64,000 nt of DNA, taken from positions 22,907,098-22,971,097 of the forward strand of contig NC_049903.1 of NCBI RefSeq assembly GCF_001411555.2, given 5' to 3'. A program made the translations under genes and the position numbers. Shown here piece after piece: positions 48,383-58,464 of the stretch (its first letter is position 1; each line of letters opens with the position of its first letter). This DNA comes from Juglans regia. Taxonomy: Eukaryota; Streptophyta; Magnoliopsida; Fagales; Juglandaceae. Under the pieces are notes generated by a model. It was not told where the DNA came from and did not search any database. It saw nothing but the letters and a program-made list of their open reading frames with translations.

Positions 48383-49906
48383 TTACCAAAAGATGCTAGC
48401 AAAGTCATCATCATTAGCATGCAATTCCTTATCATATTCAAGTCTCAACAATTTTGCATCTAAAATGAAGACAAGGACATACCTTCTTGCTAAAGCATCA
48501 ACCACAAAATTTTTCATACCTTGTGTATATTTGATTACATGAGAAAAAGTCTCAATACAATCCTCCCGCTTAGCATGGATTCTAGTCAACAACTTACCTT
48601 GTCCCTTTAAGTGTGTCAATGACTCATGTCTTTCCAAGAAAGGTCGGTTAGGAATTGTCGCACCTGACACAAAATCAATGTAGTGCTCTATCTCCCTAAT
48701 AGGTGGCAATCCACTAAACACACTGGTAGGAAACACGATATCGTATCCCTGCAACAAAGAGACAACAATACTAGGCAAACATATGTCAAGTTCGTTAGTA
48801 TTAAGACTCGCCTTAGCATAAAAACTCACTTTTCTCTTTGTTTTTCTCTCACTTTCATCACTCTCTTTTTTCTTTCCACTCTCTTTTTCTTTTTCACACT
48901 CTTTTTCCCTTTTACACTCTTTTTCCTTTCCACTCTCTTTTCTTCCTTCACTCTTTTTTTCTTCATCTTTTTTTCTACTCTCGACCTCACAATTATTTTT
49001 CAACTCATTCTTTCTTTTGTTTGAGGTCTTAGTCTCACCCTCTTCTTTTTTCTCTCTCATTTTTCTGTCTTTCTCCATTTCAGTCTCACAATTTCTTCTC
49101 TTCTCAATCTCACCTTCACTCTTGCTTTTCAGCTCAATCTCACTTTCACTCTCACCTTCACTCTTGTTATTCAGCTCATTCTCACTTTCACTCTTGCTTG
49201 TTTGCTCAATCTTCTTGTCACTTTTTCTTTTTTTATCACTCTCACTCTCACTCTTTCTTTTTTTATCACTCTTTATTTTTTGAGCAACCTCACTTTTCAG
49301 CTTCAATTGATTCCCATGGACCTGTGTTGGAGTTAAAGGAGCAAGTTTGATTGTTTTTCCATCATTTTCAAAACTGTACATGTTCCTTAACCCATCGTGG
49401 GTCACATTCCTATCATACTGCCATGGCTTCCTCAACAAAATATGACCAGCATGCATAGGCACTACATCACAAAGGACCATATCCTGGTATTTCCCAATTG
49501 AAAAAGAAACTAGCACTTGCTTATTTACCCTAACCTCCCCACAATCACTCAACCACTGCAACATGTATGGTCTAGGGTGTTTCAAGGTAAGTAAATTCAA
49601 TTTCTCAACTAAAGTAGTGCTAGCCAAATTAATACAACTCCTCAAATCAATGACCATACTACATACCTTGTTGTTGACGTGGCATCTAGTATGAAAAACG
49701 TTCTCACTCTGCTGCTCTTTATCATTCATCTTAATTTGTGTATTGAGTGCACGCCTAGCAACAAGAGACTCACCATACTCTTCTTTCTCATACCCATTCT
49801 CAATACTAGGCTCATGTCGCCTCCTACCTCTCTCACCTTGCAGATTTCTAATCATTGCTTCTTGATTATCCATCCTATCCCTCACTTCACCCAATACCAA
49901 GTTCAA
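48383..49906 (-). CDS. CRMd gag-start / protease-like / RNase H-tail fusion frame (507 codons)
   Basis: Longest open frame in the window. Residues 1-48: end of the Gag N-terminal segment (VLGEVRDRMDNQEAMIRNLQ, possible short coiled coil). Residues 49-200: retropepsin-like domain with FHTRCHVNNKVCSMVIDLRS, LVSFSIGKYQD and CDVVPMHAGHILL. The active-site D-[ST/G]-G is D-L-R here (Asp 87), so proteolysis is doubtful. Residues 203-360: highly charged K/E/S repeats. Residues 361-422: SLNTNELDICLPSIVVSLLQ and GLPPIREIEHYIDF, normally leading into RT. At residues 420-428 (NRPFLERHESL) RT is skipped and the end of RNase H follows (IKYTQGMKNFVVDALARRYVL). The true start is probably upstream at 49995, with one stop between. 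It may be a relic or a truncated carrier protein; no way to tell from sequence alone. Confidence 0.7.
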   Translation of the reverse strand: MNLVLGEVRDRMDNQEAMIRNLQGERGRRRHEPSIENGYEKEEYGESLVARRALNTQIKMNDKEQQSENVFHTRCHVNNKVCSMVIDLRSCINLASTTLVEKLNLLTLKHPRPYMLQWLSDCGEVRVNKQVLVSFSIGKYQDMVLCDVVPMHAGHILLRKPWQYDRNVTHDGLRNMYSFENDGKTIKLAPLTPTQVHGNQLKLKSEVAQKIKSDKKRKSESESDKKRKSDKKIEQTSKSESENELNNKSEGESESEIELKSKSEGEIEKRRNCETEMEKDRKMREKKEEGETKTSNKRKNELKNNCEVESRKKDEEKKSEGRKESGKEKECKREKECEKEKESGKKKESDESERKTKRKVSFYAKASLNTNELDICLPSIVVSLLQGYDIVFPTSVFSGLPPIREIEHYIDFVSGATIPNRPFLERHESLTHLKGQGKLLTRIHAKREDCIETFSHVIKYTQGMKNFVVDALARRYVLVFILDAKLLRLEYDKELHANDDDFASIFW

Positions 49907-49995
49907 CAGCTCAAACTATTGTTGCATGGCTTGCAACACAAAAGATGAGTTATCTGCCACACCTTTTGGTGATGAGTCACTTCTATGAGACATCA
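49907..49995 (-). pseudogene. gag: CRMd gag start, one in-frame stop
   Basis: ATGATGTCTCATAGAAG on the minus strand opens MMSHRSDSSPKGVADNSSFV, followed by a stop (MQQ*FELL) just before the 507-codon frame, in the same frame. The same start with different wear is present at 61331 in the third copy, which supports it as the ancestral Gag start. Confidence 0.7.
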
Positions 49996-50409
49996 TAATA
50001 TGCTGCACAAAAAGAATGTTAGTGAAAAACCTCACACACTCCCTTACGTGTTTACACTCGAATAATGGCACTCCACTCGTGTTTCACTCTTAATGGCTTT
50101 TTCCCGATAATAGTCTCACACCCTCTTGCCTGTTACCTCAATAGTTTTCTCGCTCAAGTTCTTTAAGAACTAGTTGAACTAAATCAAGACAATACAACCT
50201 TGTATTATTCCAACCAGTAATATAGATCCAAGAAACAACGAAGGAATAAAATGACATGAGACTCAAGGAATTTATACAAGGGAAAGAGTAATTATAAAAC
50301 AAGATACCAACTAGAAAGATGTATTCAGCTCCTATGATGATAAAAACTCAATCAACAAACACTTTATTTCTCTTTGTTGTAACTATGTAGCAACTTTGAA
50401 TACGCCACC

Positions 50410-50414
50410 TTCTC

Positions 50415-50446
<32 letters not shown>

Positions 50447-50500
50447 TCGAATTTTCTTTTCTTTTCTTTTCCTTTCCTTTCCTTTCTTTTTCTTTTCTCT
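50410..50500 (-). repeat. Purine-rich leader tract of CRMd (CT-rich on plus)
   Basis: (CTT)n, T-run, then TTTTC/TTTCC steps. Its counterpart lies at 60801-60902 in the third CRMd copy, at the same distance from the gag start, so the tract belongs to the element and did not arise here. Confidence 0.8.
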
Positions 50501-50823
50501 AATTCAACCACAAACAGCAATATTCAATTGTGAAAACCAAATAATTGAATTCAAACACACAAGCATGGACAATGAAGTAGAAGAGAATCAATGGAACGAC
50601 ACTCCAAGCAACTGGCAAACTTAGAGATGCAGGAAACCCTAGAATTTTGAAGTCCTAGGTGATGAAAATTTTAGCCAAACCCAAAATCATAAGAATTTCG
50701 GCAGCCTACTTTTTGTTTCTATTTTTTTATTTTTTTTTTGGCAACCCTTGAACAATGAAACCTTAGAATTAAATTTAAGGATGCTAGAATTAAAAGATAG
50801 AATCAGACCTGATTGGAAATCTT

Positions 50824-50835
50824 GCTCTGATACCA
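50824..50835 (-). other. Primer-binding site of the complete CRMd
   Basis: TGGTATCAGAGC on the minus strand, two bases inside the 5' LTR end; matches initiator tRNA-Met. Confidence 0.9.
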
Positions 50836-50837
50836 AA

Positions 50838-51619
50838 TGATATGAACCCGCGGGAATGGAATCCCTTAAACCCACAATCAATTTGAAAACTCCCCAAGAA
50901 AGCCAAAATCAAGTCAACGGATGGAGAACCTAGACCCGATGAGAACTCGTTTCAAGAACCTAGATTATATTAAAATCTAGACCCGTTGAAGAACCCGTCT
51001 CAAGAAACCAGATTACAAAGGAGGAACGCCACAAAGGTTGTGATTTACCTTTGATAAGTTCAAAAGTTCAATTAAGAACAAGAGTAAAACTCAACTCACA
51101 ATGAATAAATTCATAAAATTTCATAAACTGATTAGAATGAGGCTACATAGAGTATTTAAAGCAAAACCTAATGAAACCCTAGCCAAAATAAAATCCCATC
51201 TTCCAAAAATGCCCCTGGATGAACAGTGCCGCGGCTACAGTGCCGCGCTACAGTAACTCTAACCTTAGTTTAATAAAATAATAACTTTCCCAACATGCCC
51301 TTGCATAGGCCCCCTTAAGTGCTTTCCATTATAAACTCAATTATTCTAAATTAATAAAATAAGTTCTTTAAATGAATTAAATAAGTTGAAACCCTTCAAG
51401 AGCCCAAAGCCTTTTAAGTCTTGTCGTTGCCCTCTTCCGTAGCTGGTCAAATGAATTAAAACTGGATCTTCATCCTTCAAGCCCCATCTTGAATGTTGGG
51501 CTCTTGCTAAACTTGTCCCAAGTGGATTGCATCAATCCTTGCATTGTCTCTTTGATCTTCTTGGCCCATCTGGAAGTTGCAAATGATCTTTTAGACTAGG
51601 CTCATCTTGGTTCCCATCA
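50838..51619 (-). repeat. 5' LTR of the complete CRMd
   Basis: Same termini as 46765-47560. Ends at the AAAAG duplication. Confidence 0.9.
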
Positions 51620-51834
51620 AAAAGGGTGAACGGGCATGCATGAAAATGAAAGGTGGACGTGAAACCTTGTGACGTGAATCTGGAGATGCTTCAATGGGCC
51701 TAGGCCTGATAGCGAGCTGGGTCTTACATGGTATAGACACATATGTTGTGATGCGGTAATCGGTAGGGACACATGGCTCAAGGTGACCCGTGTAGCACCC
51801 GTATAGTCACTCTATTGAATAAGATTTGAAGTTC

Positions 51835-52370
51835 ATGTATTTCACGTTCAAGTCATGTTTCACGTTATGTTATGTTCAAGTTAACGTTAATGTCAAGTTT
51901 CAAGTTCATGTCAATCATGGTAACCCCATGAAATAAGAATACGCAATCAAGGTAACTCCATGAGATAAGATTACTCAATCATGGTGACCCCATAAGACAA
52001 GAATATGTTTCAAGTTCATGTTTATGTCATGTTATGTTCATGTTCATGTTATGTTCAAGTCCACGTTCACGTTATATTTTAAGTTCACGTTTTTGTTATA
52101 TTGTGCTCAGGTTCATGTTATGTTCTAGTTAATGTTCAAATTATGTATGTTCATGTTCATTCTATGTTTCAAGTCCATGTTATGTTTCAAGTTCACGCTC
52201 CTGCTTTGTTGCTAGTCCATGTTATGTTTTAAGTTCACGTACATGTCATGTCACGTCAAGCTAAGTTTTAGTTTCAGTTCAAGTTATGTCATTTATGCCA
52301 TGCTATAAGCCAAGTTATGCTATGCTTACTTATGACTTTGATTATGCATTCATGCTTTTACTGCCATGCA
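51835..52370. repeat. LTR-A tandem array 1 (copy at 37222, inverse)
   Basis: The largest array 1 in the window; GTTCATGTTATGTTCAAGT steps on the plus strand. Confidence 0.8.
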
Positions 52371-52883
52371 TGCATCATTAACCTGTGTGGAAGTTTCCTG
52401 TTAACTTAATGAGATTTGTAATCAAATCTCACCGTGATAGTCCCAACTACCATTCCTCCTAAATCGTAGGCAATGTGTTAGGATCAGAGCAGGGAGCAGA
52501 CACTAGCAGACTGGAGGAGGTTGACTAGACGCTGTAGAAGCAACACGAAGCTTGCAGCCTCCACAGTTAAGTCTTTGGATAGTATGGAGTCTTTTCTCCG
52601 TTGCTTTCAGATTACAGTCTTCTGAGACACATGTTGTAATCGTGGATCTTTATTTTGTTAAGTATGCATGGATTATGTTTTAACTATTTGGGATGCTATA
52701 AGTTTGGTGCATAGTATTACTAAAAAAAAAATCATCCGTTGCGAATATTACATAATGCTAGATGCTTGTTAGAAACATTACATCTTATATGTCATGAACG
52801 GAGACAGGTAACCTTGTGTTGCATGTCTCGACACTTCGAATGTTCGTCTGATCCCAAGCAGAATCTGGTGGTGTCACAACAAC

Positions 52884-53830
52884 CAAATAGCCATTGCATC
52901 CGAGGATCAAGAGAATACCAGTTTCACTTGTCCTTAAGGCACTTTTGCATATAGGCGCATGCCTTTTGGTCTTTGCAATGCGCTAGCCACTTTTCAAGGA
53001 TGCATGATGTCCATTTTCTCGGACTTGGTGGAAAAATTTTTAAAAGTCTTCATGAATGACTTCTCGATTTATTGTCATTCTTTTGATAACTGCTTATCTA
53101 AGTTGTCTTTAGTTTTGCAGAGATGCAAGGAGACAAATCTTGTTTTAAGTTGGAAAAAATGCCACTTCATGGTCAAGGAAGGAATTGTGCTCGGCCATAG
53201 CATCTCCTTCAAGGGAATTGAGGTCGACCGAGCAATGATAAAAGTTATTGACAAACTCCTACCACCGAACAATGTGAAGGGCATGAGGAGCTTCTTGGGT
53301 CACGCCGGATTCTATCGTCGGTCTATAAAGGATTTTTTCCAAATTACTAAACCTCTCTACACTCTGTTGATTAAAGATACTCGGTTTGAATTTTCTAATA
53401 AATGCTTGCATACTTTTGAAACATTGAAAAATAAATTAATTTCAACACCTATCATTGTGTCACTGGATTGGAATTTACCTTTTGAATTAATGTGTGATGC
53501 CAATGATTATGCTATAGGGGTTGTTTTGCAGCAGAGAAAATATAAAATTTTTTATGTTATTTATTTGGCAAGTCGGACCTTAATAGGAGCTCAACTAAAT
53601 TATGCTACTACTGAAAAAGAATTATTAGAGGTTGTGTTTGCCTTTGACAAATTTCGTTCCTATCTGATAGGTTCAAAGGTGATCGTCTACACCGATCACT
53701 AGGCTCTTAAATACTTGTTGTTGAAGAGGGATGTCAAACCAAGATTGTTAGGATGGGTTTTCCTACTACAAGAGTCTGATTTGGAAATAAGAGATAAGAA
53801 AGGTACCGAGAATGTAGTTGCCGACCACTT
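52884..53830 (+). pseudogene. pol: Athila segment 4: reverse transcriptase (rest) and RNase H
   Basis: Continues from 37221: QIAIASEDQE, then RRMPFGLCNALATFQGCMMSIFSDLVEKFLKVFMNDFSIY. The catalytic FMDD box reads FMND here, so the first Asp of the pair is Asn. Next come CKETNLVLSWKKCHFMVKEG, VLGHSISFKGIEVDRAMI, MRSFLGHAGFYRRSIKDF (thumb), FELMCDANDYAIGVVLQQRK (RNase H start with Asp), YATTEKELLEVVFAFDKFRSYL (Glu), and VIVYTDH (Asp) followed by a TAG at 53701. The frame resumes at once with [15 protein letters not shown] frame change near 52940 precedes the 247-codon open part 52959-53702. Inactive by the stop and the Asn change. Confidence 0.9.
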
Positions 53831-55091
53831 ATTTTGCCTTGAACTTAAAGAGGCAGCTGGCGAGGAGAATTTCTCAATTAATGAGACCTTCCCGAATGAG
53901 CAATTAATGGCTATACAATTTGTTCCATGGTATGCCGACATATTAAATTATTTGCTGTCCAAAATTCTCCCGTCCGAGATGACATATCAACAAAAGAATA
54001 AGTTCTTCTCTTACTTGAAATACTATTTTTGGGAGGAATATTTTCTATTTCGGGCACTGTGCAGATCAAATAATCAGAAGATGTGTGCCCGAGGAAGAGA
54101 TGGAGAGCATACTCAAACACTGCCACTCTTTGGATGCAGGCAGCCACTTTGGTGGAGCAAAAATAGCAGCAAAAGTTTTACAATGCGGCTTTTATTGGCT
54201 GACTATTTTTAAGTTTTACATGGGTCCTTTTCCATCCTCATGTTCTAACAAATTTATTCTGGTGGCTGTAGATTATGTGTCCAAATGAGTGGAAGCAGTC
54301 ACATTGCCAACCAATGATACAAGGGTTGTGGTGAATTTCCTGTGGAAGAACATTTTTTTCTAATTTGGCACTCTGAGGGCCATAATTAGTGATGGCGGAA
54401 AACATTTTTGCAATTGCCAATTTGAAGCGCTATTCACTAAGTATGCAGTTATCCATCAAGTGGCGACACCATACCATCCTCAAACGACTGGCAAGGACAA
54501 GGTGTCTAATCGGGAGTTGAAGCGCATATTGGAGAAGACCGTGACTATCTCTCGGACAAATTGTGCGAGAAGGTTAGATGATGCACTATGGGCCTATCGG
54601 GCAGCATTCAAAACATTGATCAGGATGTCACCTATTGGCTCGTCTATGGAAAACCCTGCCATCTACCTGTGGAGCTAGAACACAAAGCCTATTGGGCAAC
54701 GAGGACACTGAACTTTGCTTTACAAACCTCTGCCGAGAAGATAATACTGCAAATCTATGAGATGGATGAGTTCCACAATGATGCTTATGAGAATGCTTGG
54801 ATTTATAAAGATAAAACTAAAAGATGTGACAATAAGCATATTCTGAGAAGGAAATTTGAAGTCGGGCATAAAGTTCTATTATTTAACTTAAGACTCCTAC
54901 TCTTCCCTAGACAGTTGCGTTCTCGGTGGTCGGGACCGTTTGTGGTGACTCGTGTCTTTCCCTATGGGGCGGTTGAATTCCATCACGAGACAAAAGGTAC
55001 ATTTAAAGTAAATGGACAGAGATTAAAACTCTATATAGATGGAGACTTTAACCAGGAAAAATGTTCCATCGATCTTGCCAGTAATAAATGA
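53831..55091 (+). pseudogene. pol: Athila segment 5: integrase, broken
   Basis: The His/Cys zinc region keeps [17 protein letters not shown] but the Cys pair is gone: VLQCGFYW runs straight into [11 protein letters not shown], removing the segment that would hold the Cys pair and the first catalytic Asp (FKFY in place of a WGIDF-type block). The second Asp is present ([10 protein letters not shown]). At the Glu position of HPQTxGxxExSNRE the copy reads [14 protein letters not shown], so the Glu appears to be Lys. The rest is colinear: [50 protein letters not shown], the GPF(V)V-type C-terminal region (RSRWSGPFVVTRVFPYGAVEF) and VNGQRLKLYIDGDF. Frameshifts near 54210 and 54640 and a stop at 54287. 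Ends at 55089-55091 (TGA). Confidence 0.9.
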
Positions 55092-56694
55092 TGAGAGGAA
55101 AATGTCTAGCTAAAGACTTTAAATAAGGCGCTTTTGGGAGGCAACCCAAGTTTTCTTATTTTTTTACTTTTTTATTTTTTCTTAATATTATTCATTTTCT
55201 TTCATTTTGCAGGAACGAAGAGGCAAGGAGATCTCCAAGAAGTACATGGTTGCACCTTCAAGAAAAATATTCCAATGGCAGAACTGGACACAATCAAGGG
55301 AGCATCTCTTACCTTCTCTCATCCTTTTGTATTGTTTCTCTTCCTTTTTCCCATTGAGGACAATGTGATATTTAAGTTTGGGGGGAAATGATATTATTTT
55401 CTAAAAAATAAAAAAATAAAAAATAATAATAATGATGATAAAAACAGTATGGTTTGATGAACAAAAAGCCTATAATAAGAATATGATTGAAATTGATTAT
55501 AATTTTTAGGAAAAATTCTCACTGCTTAAATCTAGTTGTTAATTCTTTACTTGATCTTACTTAATTTGATATTTTTTATGTTCAATGAATGCTTCTTATG
55601 ATCATTAATTGTTTTGAGTACCTAGAGAAATTTGATGTGAATTTTATGAATTTATATGGTCTCAACTTACTCTAGAACTTGTTTTGTTAAACTCGAGGTG
55701 AAATCCTAGACAGAATATTACTAGGGAAATGTTTACGGCATTCTTTGGACCAATTGAGCCTTTAAAGCTTACTTGTTTATTATTTTTATCTCCAGTCGCC
55801 CATTTGAGCTTTATTGAAATATATTTTGACCTTATATTTTTCTTTCTTGTAAATTTCATATTCCCTACCCTATTTGAGCTTAAACATTGATATCCTTACC
55901 TTTCAAGAGAACTAAGTATACACAAAGTTACAGACTCACAAGAGCATAAAAGGCGAGAGAGGTAGTAGGTCTACAAATAAACTTCATTATATCCAAATTA
56001 TCAAAATATTAAGTTTGGGAGTGTGAAGAGTCAACTCGTCTACTGTGTGGCCAATAAGAAAAGGTTGACAAGAGTCATCCAAAAAGGCAATCGACATAGT
56101 ATGGAATATTTCCACACAAAAAAAAAAGTCTAACCTACTGAATAGAGGGGTAAAGAGCAAGATACTTTAAAGTGCAATAAAGAGATGTATGATGAGAGAT
56201 TTACAAAGATTGAGAAGAGATGTTTGTGCTAGAAGTTAGAATGCTCTATTTATTCTGTTGATGTTCAAACTTAAGTTCTCTTGTTTTGTTTAAATCCTAC
56301 ATTTTCTTTGTAGCCCTCACCCTACCCTTACATTATAAGCTTAATAAAGACCTATTGATCCCTGATGATAGTTTATATTCTAGATTAGTGGAGAGTGATT
56401 TGAAAAGCAAGCCTATCGAGTTTTAAGAGATTCATTATTTATTTACTTGTGTGCATAAAACTATCTGGGGAGCTAATGATGAAGTAAAAATGATAGGTAT
56501 GCATGAATGTGGGGATGGATAATGCGGTGGAATTGAGTTTTGAATTAACTTTTGGACTTGATTGATCTTGAATGTCCTTTAAATCATAAACTTTAGACGA
56601 TCTTTGAGGCAATAAATTTTATGAAAACCAATACTTGTTTTAATTGTGCTCTTCTTTGCTTGAGGGCAAGCAAAGCTTAAGTTTGGGGTATTTT
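55092..56694 (+). other. Athila 3' non-coding region (no env)
   Basis: Begins with the GGCGCTTTTGGGAGGCAACC stretch that commonly follows Athila pol. It contains two AAGTTTGGGG(G) blocks (55371 and 56677), the second next to the LTR. Some Athila elements carry an env-like gene here; I find no frame longer than 85 codons and no membrane-protein pattern, so env is absent in this copy. Confidence 0.7.
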
Positions 56695-58464
56695 TGATAA
56701 ATGTTATTTTTATGTGATTTTTATCACTCTTTTATTTATGGAAAATATCATTTTGCCTTCAATACTATTGATTTTATTTTATTTTTACATATTTTTATTT
56801 ATTTGCTTGGATTTGAAGGAATGAGAAGAAGATTTACTGTAAAATGAGAGCATTTTGGTACAAAACAAGAGACTATGGGTCCATACCGATGAGAAGCAGC
56901 AAGATTTGAAGAGAGCCGATGAGATTTGGGCAAGGAGCCTTGTGCCATGGACAACAAAGAGATTTCTCTCGCTCAAAGGTGAGAAGACTTGCCTCTTGAT
57001 AGGAGAAAAGGCTTGTACCGCGGGAAGGAAAGAGAATAATTGTTCCTCTTGGTAGGTGAGGAGACCTAATGGCGATCAGAATAGGCAAGAAGACTTGGCG
57101 ACCAGTCTAACCAATCGAAGACCAACATCGTGGGCGATAACCAGCAAAATCGATCAGTTTTACCACTCGGTAGGTTGGCGAGAGGAGTCTTTCCACTCGG
57201 TAGGTGAGAAGAGGGCCGTGTGGCCTCTATGATCACCACGCCAGTTCATTTATGATCTCCACGCCTGCCAGTTATATTCAGCGCACACAACATCTACCCG
57301 TTGGGATCTTCCCGAGTTCCGTAATCAATTTACTGACTACCAAATCCTCCCGATTACCGGAAATCAAGCCGCATATCACTGAATCTTCCATTTTAGATAA
57401 TTTTGACAGTTTTGGGATAATTTCTTTTTATGTTAACATCTATCTTTAGAAACTATTTTCAAGATTTTTAGGCTAGATTGTAGCCACATTTATTTTATTT
57501 TCGAGTTTGAGTTTTGACATTTATTTAATCCCGTCTTGTGGATGAATAGGGAGTCTTGGTTCTTAATCTTAGTTTTAGTTTTGAGTTTTAGAGAGTTTGA
57601 GTTTAGGTTTCGATAGTTCAGAGTTTGTTATTAGAGTTTCTTTCAAAGAGGCAGATCTGGGGGAGCATAGGCGAGAGCCGCATGTTTCATCAACTGACTC
57701 CAATGAAGAAAACCTCATCAATTGACTCCAATGAAGAAAACCAGTTTTATTCTTTTTCTTTTCAATTTCATTATGAACTAATTTTATTTTCTAGAGATTT
57801 TATGTAGCTTAGCATTGAATACATAGTTTATATTCCAAGTTATTTTATTTCCATTATTTTCATGATTGAGTGTTTATTTCTTATTCTTAATGCTTATAAT
57901 TTTCTAGCTAATTATTGTTTGATCTTTTGGATAGCAATGAGACCGAGATGTGATTTATGATTAAAGCTCTAGAATTAAACACTATTAGTTGAGTGAAAGT
58001 AGAGATACTTTACCGCGACTAATGTGATTCTCAGGAAAAATCCAAAGAACTTAATGAGTCTCTAATTAGTTAAATTCACATAGAGATATGAAGTTATTAG
58101 TTGGAGATATTTTTGCTATTGTTCGAGAGAACATATTGAATAGTTAAGGGATTGTTATTATCAACTTGGGATAATTGAGATTCTATAACAAGGAAGAATA
58201 AATGGTGTGAGATTTGCTATATGAAGTTAAACGCTCTAGATATACTCTCATTGTTTTGAAAATCTTAATTTTAATGTTCTTTTCTTCAGTTTAATTTAGA
58301 TAAAACATTCTTCAAATTTTGGTTTTTCAAATAGTAATTAATTTAGTCAATTTCAATACTCAGTAGCATAATTATTCCCTGTGGGTTCGATAATCATTTT
58401 CTTTAAAACACTTGACTGCTTGTTACGATTTTGTACACTTCCAGATTTTATTTCTAAGCGAACA
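56695..58464 (+). repeat. Athila 3' LTR (about 1.77 kb)
   Basis: Starts TGATAAATG after GCTTAAGTTTGGGGTATTTT (purine tract) and ends near GCGAACA at 58464. The end region with CCTGTGGGTTCGATAATC is typical for this lineage. The right end is less certain than the left. The matching 5' LTR is not in the window, so no target duplication can be checked. Confidence 0.75.
57688..57743 (+). repeat. 28-bp tandem duplication in the Athila LTR
   Basis: CATCAAYTGACTCCAATGAA plus eight bases, twice in a row (57688-57715, 57716-57743), differing at two positions. A second local repetition, CCACTCGGTAGGT, occurs at 57162 and 57194. Confidence 0.85.

Larger units (their letters stand above)
46765..51619 (-). 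mobile_element. Complete CRMd element, duplication AAAAG
   Basis: 4855 bp with two LTRs (782 and 796 bp), primer site, polypurine tract and flanks AAAAG at 46760-46764 and 51620-51624. The interior keeps a 5' leader, the start of gag, a protease-like domain, a K/E/S-rich linker, an RNase H tail, the ends of integrase and the C-terminal tail. It lacks capsid, zinc knuckle, reverse transcriptase and integrase core. The two LTRs differ at roughly twenty positions by eye plus a 15-bp indel, so it is not brand new. Movement would need proteins from an autonomous CRM relative; none is in the window. Confidence 0.9.
44121..51728 (-). mobile_element. Solo LTR-D, duplication TGGTA, with nested CRMd
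   Basis: Starts TGTAACGCTCCG and ends GTCTTACA. Flanks are TGGTA at 44116-44120 and 51729-51733. After removing the nested CRMd element and its duplication, the LTR is about 2.75 kb. Stretches at 44480-44580 and 44760-44800 match 61720-61800 and 62005-62045 in the LTR-D at 61493. There is no gag or pol of its own. Confidence 0.9.
37222..52878 (+). mobile_element. Solo LTR-A, opposite orientation, duplication ACAAC, with two nested elements
   Basis: Starts TGTAACAGCC and ends GGTGTCACA. Flanks are ACAAC at 37217-37221 and 52879-52883. The LTR itself consists of 37222-37590, about 41031-44120 and 51734-52878, about 4.6 kb in total. It is interrupted by a LINE (37591-41030) and by a solo LTR-D (44121-51728). 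The Athila frame reads straight across the duplication, which confirms both borders. Confidence 0.95.
24546..58464 (+). mobile_element. Athila-like Ty3/gypsy element, split by nested insertions
   Basis: One element whose parts are 24546-24676, 29197-29728, 37151-37221 and 52884-58464. Rejoining across the inserted elements restores a continuous pol order: pre-RT linker, RT, RNase H, integrase, then a non-coding 3' region, purine stretch and 3' LTR. The 5' LTR and gag are absent to the left of 24546. The wording of the motifs (ELKPLPSNLRYAFLG, RKHKMALGWTISDIKG, VEKFLKVFM, [20 protein letters not shown] region) and the GGCAACCCAAG stretch after pol are those of the Athila lineage. All enzyme domains carry stops or catalytic changes. 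Confidence 0.85.

Noticed and set aside
48683..49283. Plus-strand frames rich in Phe, Ser and Leu
   Set aside because: They are the complement of the K/E/S-rich coding repeat on the minus strand.
55134..55391. 85-codon frame with a hydrophobic stretch after Athila pol, possible env remnant
   Set aside because: It starts in the conserved non-coding stretch after pol and the hydrophobic part comes from a T-rich run; no env pattern.
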